NCBI RefSeq assembly: GCF_007753265.1
Contig: NZ_CP036349.1
Coordinates: forward strand, 2,017,363-2,081,362
DNA length: 64,000 bases
Reading direction: 5' to 3'
Source of the DNA: Botrimarina mediterranea
Lineage (GTDB): Bacteria > Planctomycetota > Planctomycetia > Pirellulales > Lacipirellulaceae
Shown: one piece after another, positions 1 to 9,160 of the stretch
Position numbering within the stretch: the stretch's first letter is position 1
Layout of the letters: each line of letters opens with the position of its first letter
Program-made: the position numbers and the translations under genes
Notes under the pieces: model-generated
Told to the model about the DNA's origin: nothing
Databases searched by the model: none
What the model saw: only the letters and a program-made list of their open reading frames with translations

Positions 1-531
1 GCTGATCCCCAGCGCCTGTGCGATCTCTTTGTTGCTGAGGCCGAAGGCGAGCTGCTTGAGCACCTCATCCTCGCGGGCCGTGAGCGGAGAGGCCACGCCG
101 TTGAGCGACTGCGACGTCGCCGCCGGGCCGCTGAGCCGGCGCGCCAGGTCGCTGGGCCAACTCGTGCCGCCTGAGGCGATCGTCGTAATGGCGGCCGTTA
201 GCTCCTCGCGGCTTGTCGACTTCGGCAAGAACCCGGCGGCGCCGAGGGCGGAGGCCCTGGCCGCGTACGTTGGATTCGTGTGGGCGGTGTAATACAGGAC
301 CGGGGTCTCGATCCCCGCGTCACGCAACCTGGCGAGGCACTGCAACCCATCGACACCGGGCAGCAGCACCTCGAGGAGCAGCACTTGAGGACGCAGCTCT
401 TCAACGAGCTGTTGCGCTTGCGCGCCATTCTCGGCCTCGCCGACGATTTCGATCGGCGAGTCGGCGAACCAGGCGCGCAACCCGGCGCGCAGCGCCGGGT
501 GGTCGTCCGCCAGCAGGACGGTAGTAGGCAT
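1..531 (-). CDS. LuxR/NarL-type response regulator, 3' end cut by window edge, degenerate phospho-acceptor
   Basis: The reading frame starts with ATG at 531 and runs off the left edge after 177 codons. Residues 1-120 form a receiver domain: the acidic pair D9-D10, a TAH switch region after the fourth strand and the conserved PKS lysine are present. At codon 54, where the phosphorylated Asp is expected (motif LLLEVLLPGVDG), the sequence reads GAG, Glu. The part from about residue 145 begins a LuxR helix-turn-helix (LTAREDEVLKQLAFGLSNKE). It is therefore a DNA-binding transcription regulator, perhaps locked in an active-like state or controlled without phosphorylation (inference). No partner kinase is visible. 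It is divergent from the isomerase gene that starts at 823. Confidence 0.85.
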   Translation of the reverse strand, partial: MPTTVLLADDHPALRAGLRAWFADSPIEIVGEAENGAQAQQLVEELRPQVLLLEVLLPGVDGLQCLARLRDAGIETPVLYYTAHTNPTYAARASALGAAGFLPKSTSREELTAAITTIASGGTSWPSDLARRLSGPAATSQSLNGVASPLTAREDEVLKQLAFGLSNKEIAQALGIS

Positions 532-822
532 AGGTTTTGGGGCGGGGCGGGGCGGGACGCGCTCGGCAAGCCGTTCCAGGCGCCCCCCGCGAGGGGCTTC
601 TCGTTCCAATCGCGATTATGCCCACCTTCGGCCCGGGGTAAAGCAACATACTGGGAAGGAACTTCCACTCGGGCCGCCGCGTCCGCTCTGGACCCCGGTC
701 GCAAGTCGCCAAAAACCTTGACGCTAGCAAGGTTTACTTAAATCGCCGACTTCGGCCATACTCCCTCCCCTCACGACTCGCCGCACGGCGACGGCATCGA
801 CACCCACGGCTACGGAGCGGCT

Positions 823-1710
823 ATGGCGAGGTTGTCCATGAACCAGTTGACCACCTACCGGTGGTCGTTCGAGGAAGACCTTCACCACTGCCGCCATGCC
901 GGCTACGACGGGATTGCGGTCTGGGTCCGCAAGCTCCGCGACTTCGGCGAGGAGCGGGCCGCCGAGCTCATCTCTGACAGCGGGCTGGCCGTCTCGAACG
1001 TTTCTTGGGAGGGCGGTTTCACGGGCGCCGACGCCGTGACCTCCCGCGAGAATCTCGCCGCCGCCCGGGACACCTTGGCCCTCTGCGGGGCGCTCGGGGC
1101 CGGTTGCCTGACCATCTACAGCGGCGGCCGCAACGGCCACACGAGCCGCCACGCCAACCGCCTGTTGCGGGCCGCCCTCGACCGGCTGCTGCCGTTCGCC
1201 GAAGAGGCGGGCGTCCCGCTGGCGATCGAGCCGATGCACCCCGCTTGTGCCGACGACTGGACGATTGTCACGAGCCTGCCGGACGCCCTCGAACTGGTAC
1301 GCGAGTACGACACGCCCGCGCTACGGCTCGCACTGGACACCTACCACTTCCCGCTCGCGGAAGAGGCTTGGCCGATTCTGCGCGAACTTGCCGGCTACTT
1401 GGCGGTCGTGCATCTCGGCGATGTCCAGACGCCGCACAGCGTCGATCACAGCCGTGCGGCCCTCGGCGAGGGCGCCGCTCCGCTGGCGGGGATCGTCCAG
1501 ACGCTCGCCGAGGCCGGTTACGCGGGCTTCTTCGATGTGAAGCTTTTGGGCCCCGCGTTCGACGAAGCCGACTATGATCGGCTGTTGCGGCAGTCGCGCG
1601 AGGCGTTCGTCGCGTTCGGCGCGGACGAGATCGCCGCCGTCGAGGTCGCCCCTCGAGACGCCGCCGCCCCCACACCGTCCCCCATCGATTCGTGCAAACT
1701 GATCTGGTGA
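823..1710 (+). CDS. Sugar phosphate isomerase/epimerase-like TIM-barrel protein
   Basis: 295 residues of the xylose-isomerase-like TIM-barrel (AP endonuclease family 2) type. Candidate metal ligands are the Glu in LAIEPMHP, the Asp in LALDTYH and the His in VVHLGD; the last strand reads FFDVKLLG. Such enzymes isomerise or epimerise sugars in the cytoplasm; the substrate cannot be read from sequence. ATG 823 follows GGAG by five bases, so it is preferred over the ATG at 838. The end overlaps the next gene by 19 bases, which suggests translational coupling with the ribosome-rescue factor, although no functional link is obvious. Confidence 0.8.
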   Translation: MARLSMNQLTTYRWSFEEDLHHCRHAGYDGIAVWVRKLRDFGEERAAELISDSGLAVSNVSWEGGFTGADAVTSRENLAAARDTLALCGALGAGCLTIYSGGRNGHTSRHANRLLRAALDRLLPFAEEAGVPLAIEPMHPACADDWTIVTSLPDALELVREYDTPALRLALDTYHFPLAEEAWPILRELAGYLAVVHLGDVQTPHSVDHSRAALGEGAAPLAGIVQTLAEAGYAGFFDVKLLGPAFDEADYDRLLRQSREAFVAFGADEIAAVEVAPRDAAAPTPSPIDSCKLIW

Positions 1711-2126
1711 TCAACGACCGGCTCGCGATCCCGCGGAGCGAGCTCCAATTCTCGTTCGCCCGCAGCGCCGGCCCCGGCGGGCAGAACGTCAACAAGCTCA
1801 ACACCAAGGCCGTGCTGCGTTGGAAGCCCGCTGAGTCGGCCGCCCTTTCGCCGGCCGTGTTGGAACGCTTCTTGGCTCGCAATGGCGGGCGGCTGACCCG
1901 TGAGGGCGAGCTGGTGATCGCCTCCGACACGCACCGCGAACAGGGCCGCAATGTCGGCGACTGTCTGCAGCGGCTGCGGGCCCTGGTAGCCGCCGCCGCG
2001 GCCCGCCCCAAGGTCCGCCGCCCCACGAAGCCCACGAAGGCGTCGCAGCAACGCCGCCTCAACGCCAAGCGAAACCAAGCGGCTAAGAAGGCGTCGCGGC
2101 AATCGCCGGCGGATGGCGAAGCTTGA
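1692..2126 (+). CDS. arfB: ArfB/YaeJ-like peptidyl-tRNA hydrolase (class I release factor domain)
   Basis: 144 residues. The GGQ loop (SAGPGGQNVNKLNTKA) that enters the peptidyl-transferase centre lies near residue 30, and the C-terminal third is rich in Lys and Arg, as in ArfB, whose basic tail occupies the empty mRNA channel. There is no codon-recognition domain, so a rescue factor rather than RF1/RF2 is expected. It probably hydrolyses peptidyl-tRNA on stalled ribosomes. The GTG at 1692 lies inside the preceding gene; a slightly later start is possible because the conserved part begins at VINDRLAIP. Confidence 0.85.
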   Translation: MQTDLVINDRLAIPRSELQFSFARSAGPGGQNVNKLNTKAVLRWKPAESAALSPAVLERFLARNGGRLTREGELVIASDTHREQGRNVGDCLQRLRALVAAAAARPKVRRPTKPTKASQQRRLNAKRNQAAKKASRQSPADGEA

Positions 2127-2797
2127 GCCCCTGGCGATCAACCCAACCGCGCCGCGACTCTGGGACCTGACGGGTCGATGCCCTGAACGCCTGTCTAGAG
2201 CCCCCAGGAGGGCCCTTACGACGCGTTCTGATGCCCGTTCGACTCCTTTGTCGGCCGCGCCTCCAAGCGCCTGCTAGGGGCCTTCTTGGGCCTCACAGAG
2301 GGCGCCTTCAAGACCCTCGGCAATAAGGCCGGCCGCGGGACATCGTGCCTTCTTTCACGAAGTGTCCCGCGGGTCGCTCTAGATTACGCTGTTTGACTTG
2401 TTCAGAATGTTTTTGATTTCCGGATCGTGACGGCTACACTGCAGGCGCTCGAAAACATTGGCACGCTTGATGCTTCCGGCCGTCATCGGTTTTTTGCATC
2501 CTCTCTTCTTCGCCGGAGCGTCACGTCATTGCCGGAGCGTCACGTTTAAGTCGAGCCGCGTCACGGGGGCGATCGCCTTGTAGAAGGCCTTCGCCAGAGA
2601 AGCGGCCGGAGTAGTGGTAAGTAACAGATTGATCGTCGGTGCGTGACATTCGGGCCCGAAGAGGCCTTGAAGTTTGGAGGCGGAACAGCGGCAGGCGCCC
2701 GGGTGGACCATGAATCCGCCGGACAGCAGAACCGTCGGGATAGCGAAAAAGCTATCTTTGTTATTGGGAAGACCTCACGTCTTGAAGGGAGGAAACC
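2127..2797. other. Intergenic region with one copy of a dispersed repeat
   Basis: I see no convincing gene here. Bases 2191-2226, read on the minus strand, contain a core (CGCGTC...AGGGCCCTC...GGCTCTAGAC) that recurs at 38894-38925 and 52593-52625. The surrounding 2230-2345 segment is also related to the flank at 38818-38860 (GAGGCCC and TTGAAGG blocks). The last 400 bases show nothing I can assign except the ribosome binding site of the next gene. Confidence 0.45.
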
Positions 2798-3256
2798 ATG
2801 CTCGCCGATCAAGTCGCGCCGCAGGCGCTATCGTCAGAACAGCAGATCTTCTCACACATCAAACAGGCGCTCCGTGTCATGGTCGAGTGGCACGCGCCGA
2901 CCGTCAGCCAAGGCCGCAAACGCTCAAGCGTCCGCTTCGCCTTACGCTCGTTCTGTCGCCACCTTGAGCGACTGATGAACTTCGAGGAAGAGGGCGGCTA
3001 CCTGCCGACGGTCACCACCGCCCGGCCGAACTGGGAGCACCGCGTCGATCTGCTCCGCGCCGAGCACCAGAAGCTCCGCGAACACATCCACCGGCTCTCG
3101 CCCCAGATCGATGATGAGGGCGTGTGGCAATCGGAACGGTTCGAGTCGGCCTGTCGGGCGATCCGCGAGTTGCTCGCCGAGGTTGATCGCCACGACCGTG
3201 ACGAGATCACGCTGCTGCAAGAGACGCACACCCTGGACGAAGGTGGGGAGGGCTGA
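2798..3256 (+). CDS. Hemerythrin-like (HHE) domain protein
   Basis: 152 residues, predicted all-helical, soluble, without signal peptide. Metal-ligand-like patterns fit an HHE fold: H55 with the following EEE cluster (HLERLMNFEEE), the block EHQKLREHIHRL in the third helix, and HDRDE near the end. Such proteins bind a di-iron or single iron centre and sense or carry oxygen or NO; several ligands are uncertain here, so function is inference. A strong ribosome binding site (GGGAGGAAACC) precedes ATG 2798. The gene stands alone. Confidence 0.6.
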   Translation: MLADQVAPQALSSEQQIFSHIKQALRVMVEWHAPTVSQGRKRSSVRFALRSFCRHLERLMNFEEEGGYLPTVTTARPNWEHRVDLLRAEHQKLREHIHRLSPQIDDEGVWQSERFESACRAIRELLAEVDRHDRDEITLLQETHTLDEGGEG

Positions 3257-3585
3257 GGCGACGCCTGGACCGTCCTTGGCGATTGCCCAACCAAACTGTC
3301 CAAGTTGCATCCAACCACGTCTTATTTAGCCGCCCCATACGCCGGCGCCGCCATTCGGTTTCTACCTACCGACACGGCGGTCGGTGCGTAAGCTGCCTCT
3401 GGCAGCAACTTTTTCGGGTGTGTATGCGGGTTGGCGCGACGTAAAGGTGGTCGTCTCCGCTTGCGACCGCCACCACCGGACTTCCGCGATTTCTCAACGG
3501 AGGGGAGCAGACGTCTCGCCATACAGGCGGGCTGCGTAGTAGAATGCCCGTAGAGCAAACGCAGCTTCTCATTGTCGGCTGGCAT

Positions 3586-4350
3586 ATGAAACCGTCTCCA
3601 CCGGATTTCGATTCTCTGCTCAAGAGTTGGTCCTACGTGCCGGGTGAGGTCTCTGCCCGCCGCGGTCATGGAGCCGACGGGCGGCTTGTGCTCCAACTGC
3701 GGATCGACCTGGGCGTCTTGCAGATGGAAGCCGACGGACGGCCCGACGGTGTCAGGCCATTGGGTCATGACACCTACCTCGATGCCCTTCGCGCGGAGGA
3801 AGCCATCGCCGGCGAGGATTTCGAACTCGACGACGATCAATGCGTTGAGATCGATCGTGAATTCGTCCAGTACTACCACCGCCGCGTGGCGTGGCTGGCG
3901 CTACGGGAGTTCGACCATGTCGTGTCCGACGCCGACCACACACTGGCCCTAATGGATTTCAGTTCGGCCCACGCTCCAAACGACGACTGGGTCGAGGAGC
4001 ACGAGCAGTACCGCCCATTCGTGCTGTTCCACCGCACGCAAGCAGCCGCGCTGGCGGAATTGCAGCGGACCGATCCCGAGGCGGCGGTATTGGTGATCGA
4101 CGAAGGCTTCAGGCAGCTGCGGGAATCGCTGGCGGACCTAGCAGCGATCGTCGGCGAGGACCTCGAAGACGACGAGGCCTACGACTTCAGCACCAAGCTG
4201 GAAGAGCTGCGGCGTTCGATCTTGGTCGAGTACGACCTTGAGGCGCCACTCGATGAGCAGCTCGCCAACGCGATCGCCCACGAAGAGTACGAACTCGCCG
4301 CCGAGATCCGCGACCGGATGGCTCGCCGCACGCGCAGCCGGCAGAGTTGA
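3586..4350 (+). CDS. UVR-motif (UvrB/UvrC motif) protein, conserved acidic
   Basis: 254 residues from ATG 3586; an in-frame ATG at 3544 would add 14 residues, but the conserved-looking part starts at MKPSPPDFDSLL. The protein is strongly acidic. Its end (DEQLANAIAHEEYELAAEIRD) matches the UVR helical hairpin that mediates UvrB-UvrC contact and also occurs in McsA and ClpC-type proteins. The N-terminal part has no recognisable catalytic motif. A protein-protein adaptor role is the most that can be inferred. Confidence 0.65.
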   Translation: MKPSPPDFDSLLKSWSYVPGEVSARRGHGADGRLVLQLRIDLGVLQMEADGRPDGVRPLGHDTYLDALRAEEAIAGEDFELDDDQCVEIDREFVQYYHRRVAWLALREFDHVVSDADHTLALMDFSSAHAPNDDWVEEHEQYRPFVLFHRTQAAALAELQRTDPEAAVLVIDEGFRQLRESLADLAAIVGEDLEDDEAYDFSTKLEELRRSILVEYDLEAPLDEQLANAIAHEEYELAAEIRDRMARRTRSRQS

Positions 4351-4674
4351 GGGCTGCCCCGTTGGACGCCGCTAAGCCGCTAGCGGCTGGAGGGTGATTC
4401 CTTGGGTGGGAGCGGGTTTGTAATTTTTGGCGCCCGGCTGCTAGCGGTGGTTTCTTGAGCCGTTCTTGCAAGTGGCGTGGCGCGTAGCACTTAGCGCTCC
4501 GCCGAGCTCGGTTGCGCGAACTCTGGCACGGCCCGTGCGTAATACGGCTGGCGAGGCGAACGGACGACCCGATTCGCCTCCCACCGCGACGGCGACCGGC
4601 GAATGGCCGTACACGTGTCGCGGGGGCGAGGGGACTCTCGCCTAGCTCATCACCATCAATTAAGGGAGTGACAG
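4351..4674. other. csrA upstream region
   Basis: This 324-base gap holds no gene I can support. It contains a sigma-54-like element (listed separately) and, just before the csrA ATG, the ribosome binding site AAGGGAGTGACAG. Confidence 0.5.
4524..4538 (+). promoter_or_regulatory. Candidate sigma-54 (-24/-12) promoter of csrA
   Basis: TGGCACG-GCCC-GTGC matches the RpoN consensus TGGCACG-N4-TTGC except for one base, with GG and GC in the right spacing. It would give a leader of about 125 bases before csrA. A matching GGCACG-N4-GTGC element precedes the second csrA at 24242-24256. Confidence 0.45.
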
Positions 4675-5019
4675 ATGTTGGTTCTCACACGGAAGCCTCA
4701 GGAAAAGATCCGGATCGGAGATGGGATCACGATCACGGTCATCAAGACCAAGGGCTCGGGCGTCCGCCTCGGCATTGAGGCGCCCGCCGACGTGCCGGTG
4801 CTGCGTGGCGAGTTGCTCGCCGCCCGTGATAGCTTCGTTAAGACGGAAACCGACGAGGCCTCCGTTCCCGATGCGGCTACGAATCAAGCGAAGAGTGATA
4901 GCGAGGTGCAGTTCACCCGCGTCAAGCGTTCGCGAGTCCCGTCGGTCCTGCCGAACTTGCTCGGCGAACCCGGCCCGCTGCGGGCGATGATGGCCGGTCG
5001 TGCGACGACCGGCGCTTAG
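4675..5019 (+). CDS. csrA: CsrA carbon storage regulator with C-terminal extension
   Basis: 114 residues. The first ~60 match CsrA closely (MLVLTRKPQEKIRIGDGITI, then VRLGIEAP and the VLRGEL block), an RNA-binding dimer that recognises GGA motifs in mRNA leaders and alters translation. Usual CsrA length is 60-75 residues; here about 45 further residues follow, basic at the end (RVKRSRVPSVLP...). That tail is unusual and could modulate RNA or partner binding (inference). Good ribosome binding site (AAGGGAG). A shorter paralog lies at 23936-24169. Confidence 0.93.
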   Translation: MLVLTRKPQEKIRIGDGITITVIKTKGSGVRLGIEAPADVPVLRGELLAARDSFVKTETDEASVPDAATNQAKSDSEVQFTRVKRSRVPSVLPNLLGEPGPLRAMMAGRATTGA

Positions 5020-5147
5020 CCACCCTTTAAGGACTGAACCTTATGCGGCAAGGATTGACGCGTACAAGGATCAGCCGGCGGCAACCGAAGGCCGGCTCAA
5101 GGATCGAGGTGCGATCCCCCGTGGAACGGCTGGTGAGAGGCGGCCAG

Positions 5148-6647
5148 TTATTCGCCTCTCACCAGCACCACGGCGTCGCGCGGCGGGATCGTGCAGCTCA
5201 ACTCGTCGCCGCTTAACTCGTGCCCTTCGTGCGACTCCAGCGGCCACACCTGCTTGAACGGGCCCTCCAAGTGCCGGGGCTTCAGGTTCACGGGGACACG
5301 CTCGTGCGACGTGTTGAACGCGACCACCGCCTGACTGCCATTGAGGTTACGGCTGAACGCGTAGACCGGTCCCTCGGCGTGGAGCGTCGTCAACTCGCCG
5401 ACACGCAGACATTCGTGCGTCCGGCGTAACGCCACCGCGCGGCGATAGAACCGCAGCAGGTCGTAATCCCATAGCGACTCGTCGTGCCACGGAAACGCCT
5501 GCCGGCAATCGGGGTCGGGGCCGCCGGTCATGCCAACCTCGTCTCCGTAGTAAATGCACGGCGCGCCGGGCATTGTCATCTGGAACAGGACGCACAGCCT
5601 GAGGGCAGAGTCGTCTTGCGTGATCCACTTCGCCCGCGCCATGTCGTGGCTGTCGAGCATGTTCATCTGGGCGAAGTTGATCTCCCAGTCGTAGTAGCCG
5701 TACATCCGGTCGATCAGCGACGCGAACTTGTCGGCTTCGATCGGCTCGAAGGGAAGGTGCGGGTGGATGTAGTCGTTGCGGTATGTCTCGGCGGCGAAGA
5801 AACTGATCGCCGGGCCGGTGAAGAGATAGTTCATCACCGCGTCGAACTGATCCCCCTGGAGCCAGCGGCGCGCCTCGCTCCAGATTTCGCCGCAGATATA
5901 GGCGGCGGGGTTCTCCGACTTCACGACCTGGCGGAAGGTGCGCCAGAAGTCGTCGTCGTCGATCTCGTGCGGCACGTCGAGCCGCCAGCCGTCGATGCCA
6001 AACTTGATCCAGTGCCGCGCGACTTCATAAAGGTACTCACGGACGGCGGGGTTATTGGTGTTGAGCTTCGGCAGCGCGGGCAAGTTCCACCAACAGGAGT
6101 AGTTCGGCGGAATGTCCTTCTCGGTGGGATAGGGCTGGAGCGGCCAGTCGTGGACCGTGAACCAGTCGATGTAGGGCGAGTTGCCGCCGTTCTCGAGGAT
6201 GTGGTGGAAGGGCCAAAACCCGCGCCCTGTGTGGTTGAAGACGCCGTCGAGCACGATGCGCATGTCGCGCTCGTGGGCCTTGTCGATCAGTTCACGCAGC
6301 GCGTCGTCGCCGCCCAGCAGCGGATCGACCTCCAGGTAGTCGTAGGTGTGATAGCGGTGCGTCGAGGCCGACGTGAAGATCGGCGTCAGGTAGATCGCGT
6401 TGACGCCCAGCTCTTCTAAGTACCCGAGCTTATCGACGACGCCCAGCAGGTCGCCCCCCTGAAAGCCGTCGTGGATCGACTCGCTCCCCCACGGCTTGAA
6501 CTTGAGCCCCGGCAGGTGCTTGATGCGCGAGCTCCGCGCGAAGCGATCGGGAAAGACCTGGTAGAAGACCGCGTGCTTTACCCAGTCAGGCGTCTGGATC
6601 GGCGTTTCACCGGGCGGCGAGGCGAGAGGCTTGGGTTGATCGGTCAC
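5148..6647 (-). CDS. GH13 alpha-amylase / cyclomaltodextrinase-like glycosidase
   Basis: 499 residues from a GTG start. The GH13 signature regions are present in order: DGVFNHTG (region I), GWRLDVPHEI with the nucleophile Asp (II), CGEIW with the acid/base Glu (III) and LDSHDMAR (IV). It hydrolyses alpha-1,4-glucans or maltodextrins. The N-terminal CBM34 domain typical of cyclomaltodextrinase/neopullulanase is missing, and no signal peptide is seen, so cytoplasmic action on glycogen or imported dextrins is likely. The C-terminal ~80 residues form the usual all-beta domain. Confidence 0.9.
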   Translation of the reverse strand: MTDQPKPLASPPGETPIQTPDWVKHAVFYQVFPDRFARSSRIKHLPGLKFKPWGSESIHDGFQGGDLLGVVDKLGYLEELGVNAIYLTPIFTSASTHRYHTYDYLEVDPLLGGDDALRELIDKAHERDMRIVLDGVFNHTGRGFWPFHHILENGGNSPYIDWFTVHDWPLQPYPTEKDIPPNYSCWWNLPALPKLNTNNPAVREYLYEVARHWIKFGIDGWRLDVPHEIDDDDFWRTFRQVVKSENPAAYICGEIWSEARRWLQGDQFDAVMNYLFTGPAISFFAAETYRNDYIHPHLPFEPIEADKFASLIDRMYGYYDWEINFAQMNMLDSHDMARAKWITQDDSALRLCVLFQMTMPGAPCIYYGDEVGMTGGPDPDCRQAFPWHDESLWDYDLLRFYRRAVALRRTHECLRVGELTTLHAEGPVYAFSRNLNGSQAVVAFNTSHERVPVNLKPRHLEGPFKQVWPLESHEGHELSGDELSCTIPPRDAVVLVRGE

Positions 6648-6722
6648 GATGAAATATCGGTATCTGGGAATGGAACAAGAAAGCGGGGTGAGCGTTCACC
6701 GCGGTTAGCAGCGACTTTTCAA

Positions 6723-6788
6723 CCCATGAGTGGTGACTGGTCATCCCATGAGAAGTGACTGGTTATCCCACGAGAAGTGATTGGCCGC
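6723..6788. repeat. Three tandem 22-base units at the 3' end of the SDR gene
   Basis: Units 6723-6744, 6745-6766 and 6767-6788 share the pattern CCCAYGAGNRGTGAYTGG. The third unit encodes the last residues of the SDR protein and the second holds its stop codon, so the end of the gene appears locally duplicated. Confidence 0.7.
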
Positions 6789-7551
6789 CGTCGATCCAGA
6801 CGGGCGTGCCGGTGATGTGAGCGGCGGCGTCGCTGGCGAGGAATGCGGCCAGGTTGGCGACCTGCACGGGCTCGCCCATGTCGCCGTGCGTTAGTGGAAC
6901 CTCGCCCTCGGGATACTCGACGCGCGCCTTGATCTCGTCGAGGTGATGCCGCTCGGTCTTCTCGTGGATGTGGGTGTCGAACGCGCCGGGGCAGAGGATG
7001 TTGACACGAATCTTCGCCGGCGCGAGCTCCAGGGCAAGCATCTGCCCCATCGCCAGCTGCGCCGCTTTGGTCGTCGCGTACGCCGTGGCGCCCGTGTTGC
7101 TAAAGACGCGCGTGCCGTTGATCGACGAGACGATGGTAATTGAGCCCCCACGGGCCTTGAGGTGCGGCACGGCGTGATGGATGGTCGAGTAAGCGCCGGT
7201 GAGATTCACCGCAACGGTCTGCGACCATTCGTCATAGCCGAGCTCATCGATGGGCGCCCACGTCCCATTCGTACCGGCGTTGACGACCACCATATCGAGT
7301 TGTCCCCACCGGTCAACGATCTGCCTCACAGCAGCGCCGACCTCGTCATGCTTGGTCACATCGGCGACCACACTGATCGCCTCACCACCAGCTTGGCGTA
7401 TCTCATCCGCCACGCTGTCGAGTTCGTCCTTGTCACGCGCCGTCAAAGCCACCCGCGCACCGCACTCGGCAAACTTGAGCGCGATCGCCCGGCCGATGCC
7501 TTCACCGCCGCCGGTGATCCAGGCGGACTTGTTTGAGAGCGAGATCTTCAT
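6763..7551 (-). CDS. SDR family oxidoreductase
   Basis: 262 residues, classical short-chain dehydrogenase length. The Rossmann glycine motif GGGEGIGRA is near residue 14, NAGTNG follows near 90, the catalytic Ser is in VSSINGTR and the Tyr/Lys pair in YATTKAA. Dinucleotide-dependent oxidation or reduction of an alcohol/ketone; the substrate is unknown. It ends WIDGGQSLLVG, the usual C-terminal pattern. ATG 7551 has GAGCGGA upstream. It is divergent from the APC transporter and separated from it by 253 bases that should hold both promoters. Confidence 0.9.
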   Translation of the reverse strand: MKISLSNKSAWITGGGEGIGRAIALKFAECGARVALTARDKDELDSVADEIRQAGGEAISVVADVTKHDEVGAAVRQIVDRWGQLDMVVVNAGTNGTWAPIDELGYDEWSQTVAVNLTGAYSTIHHAVPHLKARGGSITIVSSINGTRVFSNTGATAYATTKAAQLAMGQMLALELAPAKIRVNILCPGAFDTHIHEKTERHHLDEIKARVEYPEGEVPLTHGDMGEPVQVANLAAFLASDAAAHITGTPVWIDGGQSLLVG

Positions 7552-7804
7552 ATCGTCCGCTCATGAAAGCATGGAGTGAAGCGAGGATGGGGTTCTCAAA
7601 GTATCGAGGGAGCGCCGTTAGCCCTCGGGCGATTGCACTTTGTGTGCCATGCGATCGCGACTTCGACGACGGCGCCAGTCGCTAGAATCCGCCCGCCAGC
7701 CGCGACAGAATGCGGCGACACGATTGATCCCGGGGCACTTGCTCTCAGCAGTGTTGCCGGAACCGCACTCAGCAGCCCTCTTCAAGACTAAGCCTTCGCC
7801 GCTG

Positions 7805-9118
7805 ATGAGCGACCCACCGAGCCCCGATTCCGCGCTCCGCCGCCAGGTTGGCGTCGCCGGGGCGACGTTAATGGGACTCGGGTCGATCCTCGGGACGGGC
7901 GTTTTCGTGAGCATCGCCCTCGGGGCGGCCGCGACCGGGCCGTCGGTGGTGTTGGCAATCGGCGTCGCCGCCGTGGTCGCGGCGTGCAACGGGTTGAGCA
8001 GCGCGCAGCTCGCCGCCAATCATCCCGTCAGCGGGGGGACCTACGAGTACGGCTACCGCTGGCTCAGCCCCACATTGGGGTTTGTCGCCGGCTGGCTGTT
8101 CCTCTGCGCGAAGAGCGCCTCAGCGGCCACGGCGGCGCTCGGTTTTGCCGGCTACGCGCTGGGTCTGACAGCGATGCCAACCAACGTCCCCGTCAGTGTC
8201 GTCGCGGTCGCGGTCGTCGTGCTTCTGACCTCGCTGGTGCTGTCGGGCCTCCGGCGTGCGAATTGGGCTAATGTGGTTTTGGTGTCGCTCACGATCGGCG
8301 CGCTGGCGGTCTTCTGCATCGCAGGCCAGCCAAACGCTCTTCGGAGTGGTGGAGAGCATCTGACGCCGTTGTTTCAGCCGGCGGAGGCCGACGTGGCGCC
8401 TTTCGCCGGGTTTCTCGAGGCCTGCGCGCTGATGTTCGTGGCGTTCACCGGCTACGGTCGGATCGCGACGCTTGGCGAAGAGGTCGTCGAACCGCGACGA
8501 AACATCCCGCGGGCGATTGTTACGACGCTCGTCGTCTCGGCGCTGCTTTACGCCGCGGTCGGCTTCGTAGCGATCGCGGCGGTTGGCGCCGAGGCGCTCG
8601 CTGCAGGGGTGAACGAGAAGCCGGCGCCGTTAGAGACCGCCGCCCGCGCCTTCGCCGGGCCTGCTGTTGCGAACGTCGTGGCGGTCGGCGCCGTCGCCGC
8701 GATGGGGGGCGTGCTGCTGAACTTGATCCTCGGCCTGTCGCGTGTCGTGCTGGCGATGGCGCGCCGCGGCGATCTGCCCCGCGTCCTGGCGAGAGTCAAT
8801 GGCGAAGCCGCGTCGCCGACAGCGGCCGTGATGACGACTGGCGTCGTGATCGCAGGGCTGGCGGCGCTGGGCAGCGTCAAAGCGGCTTGGAGCTTCAGCG
8901 CGTTCACGGTGCTCGGTTACTATGCGTTAACGAATCTCGCCGCCCTCCGCTTGCGGCCCGATGAGCGGCTCTATCCTGTCTGGACGGCGTGGGCGGGGCT
9001 GGCGAGTTGTTTGTTCTTGGCGTTCTGGGTCGAGCCGCGTGTCTGGCTGGCGGGCGTCGGGCTGATTGCCTTGGGGCTCGTGGGACGCTGGATAGCGTCG
9101 CGGCGTCCCCCTCGATGA
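7805..9118 (+). CDS. APC family amino acid permease
   Basis: 437 residues with about 12 hydrophobic segments. The N-terminal TM1 pattern (GATLMGLGSILGTGVF) is the unwound substrate-binding helix of APC transporters. It probably imports an amino acid or amine by proton symport; specificity is not readable. The frame stays open 55 codons upstream, but ATG 7805 (MSDPPSPDSALRRQVG) lies just before the conserved part; the longer N-terminus is cysteine/arginine-rich and not credible. No strong ribosome binding site is seen. Confidence 0.85.
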   Translation: MSDPPSPDSALRRQVGVAGATLMGLGSILGTGVFVSIALGAAATGPSVVLAIGVAAVVAACNGLSSAQLAANHPVSGGTYEYGYRWLSPTLGFVAGWLFLCAKSASAATAALGFAGYALGLTAMPTNVPVSVVAVAVVVLLTSLVLSGLRRANWANVVLVSLTIGALAVFCIAGQPNALRSGGEHLTPLFQPAEADVAPFAGFLEACALMFVAFTGYGRIATLGEEVVEPRRNIPRAIVTTLVVSALLYAAVGFVAIAAVGAEALAAGVNEKPAPLETAARAFAGPAVANVVAVGAVAAMGGVLLNLILGLSRVVLAMARRGDLPRVLARVNGEAASPTAAVMTTGVVIAGLAALGSVKAAWSFSAFTVLGYYALTNLAALRLRPDERLYPVWTAWAGLASCLFLAFWVEPRVWLAGVGLIALGLVGRWIASRRPPR

Positions 9119-9160
9119 CGGTATAAAGGCCCCTCGAAATCCGTGAGAAGGAGTGATCCT

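Noticed and set aside
5043-5220. Small basic frame after the first csrA
   Set aside because: It runs into the 3' end of the GH13 gene on the other strand and has no ribosome binding site or recognisable motif.
7640-7804. 55 extra N-terminal codons for the APC permease
   Set aside because: Arg/Ser-rich sequence not expected before TM1 of this family; ATG 7805 fits.
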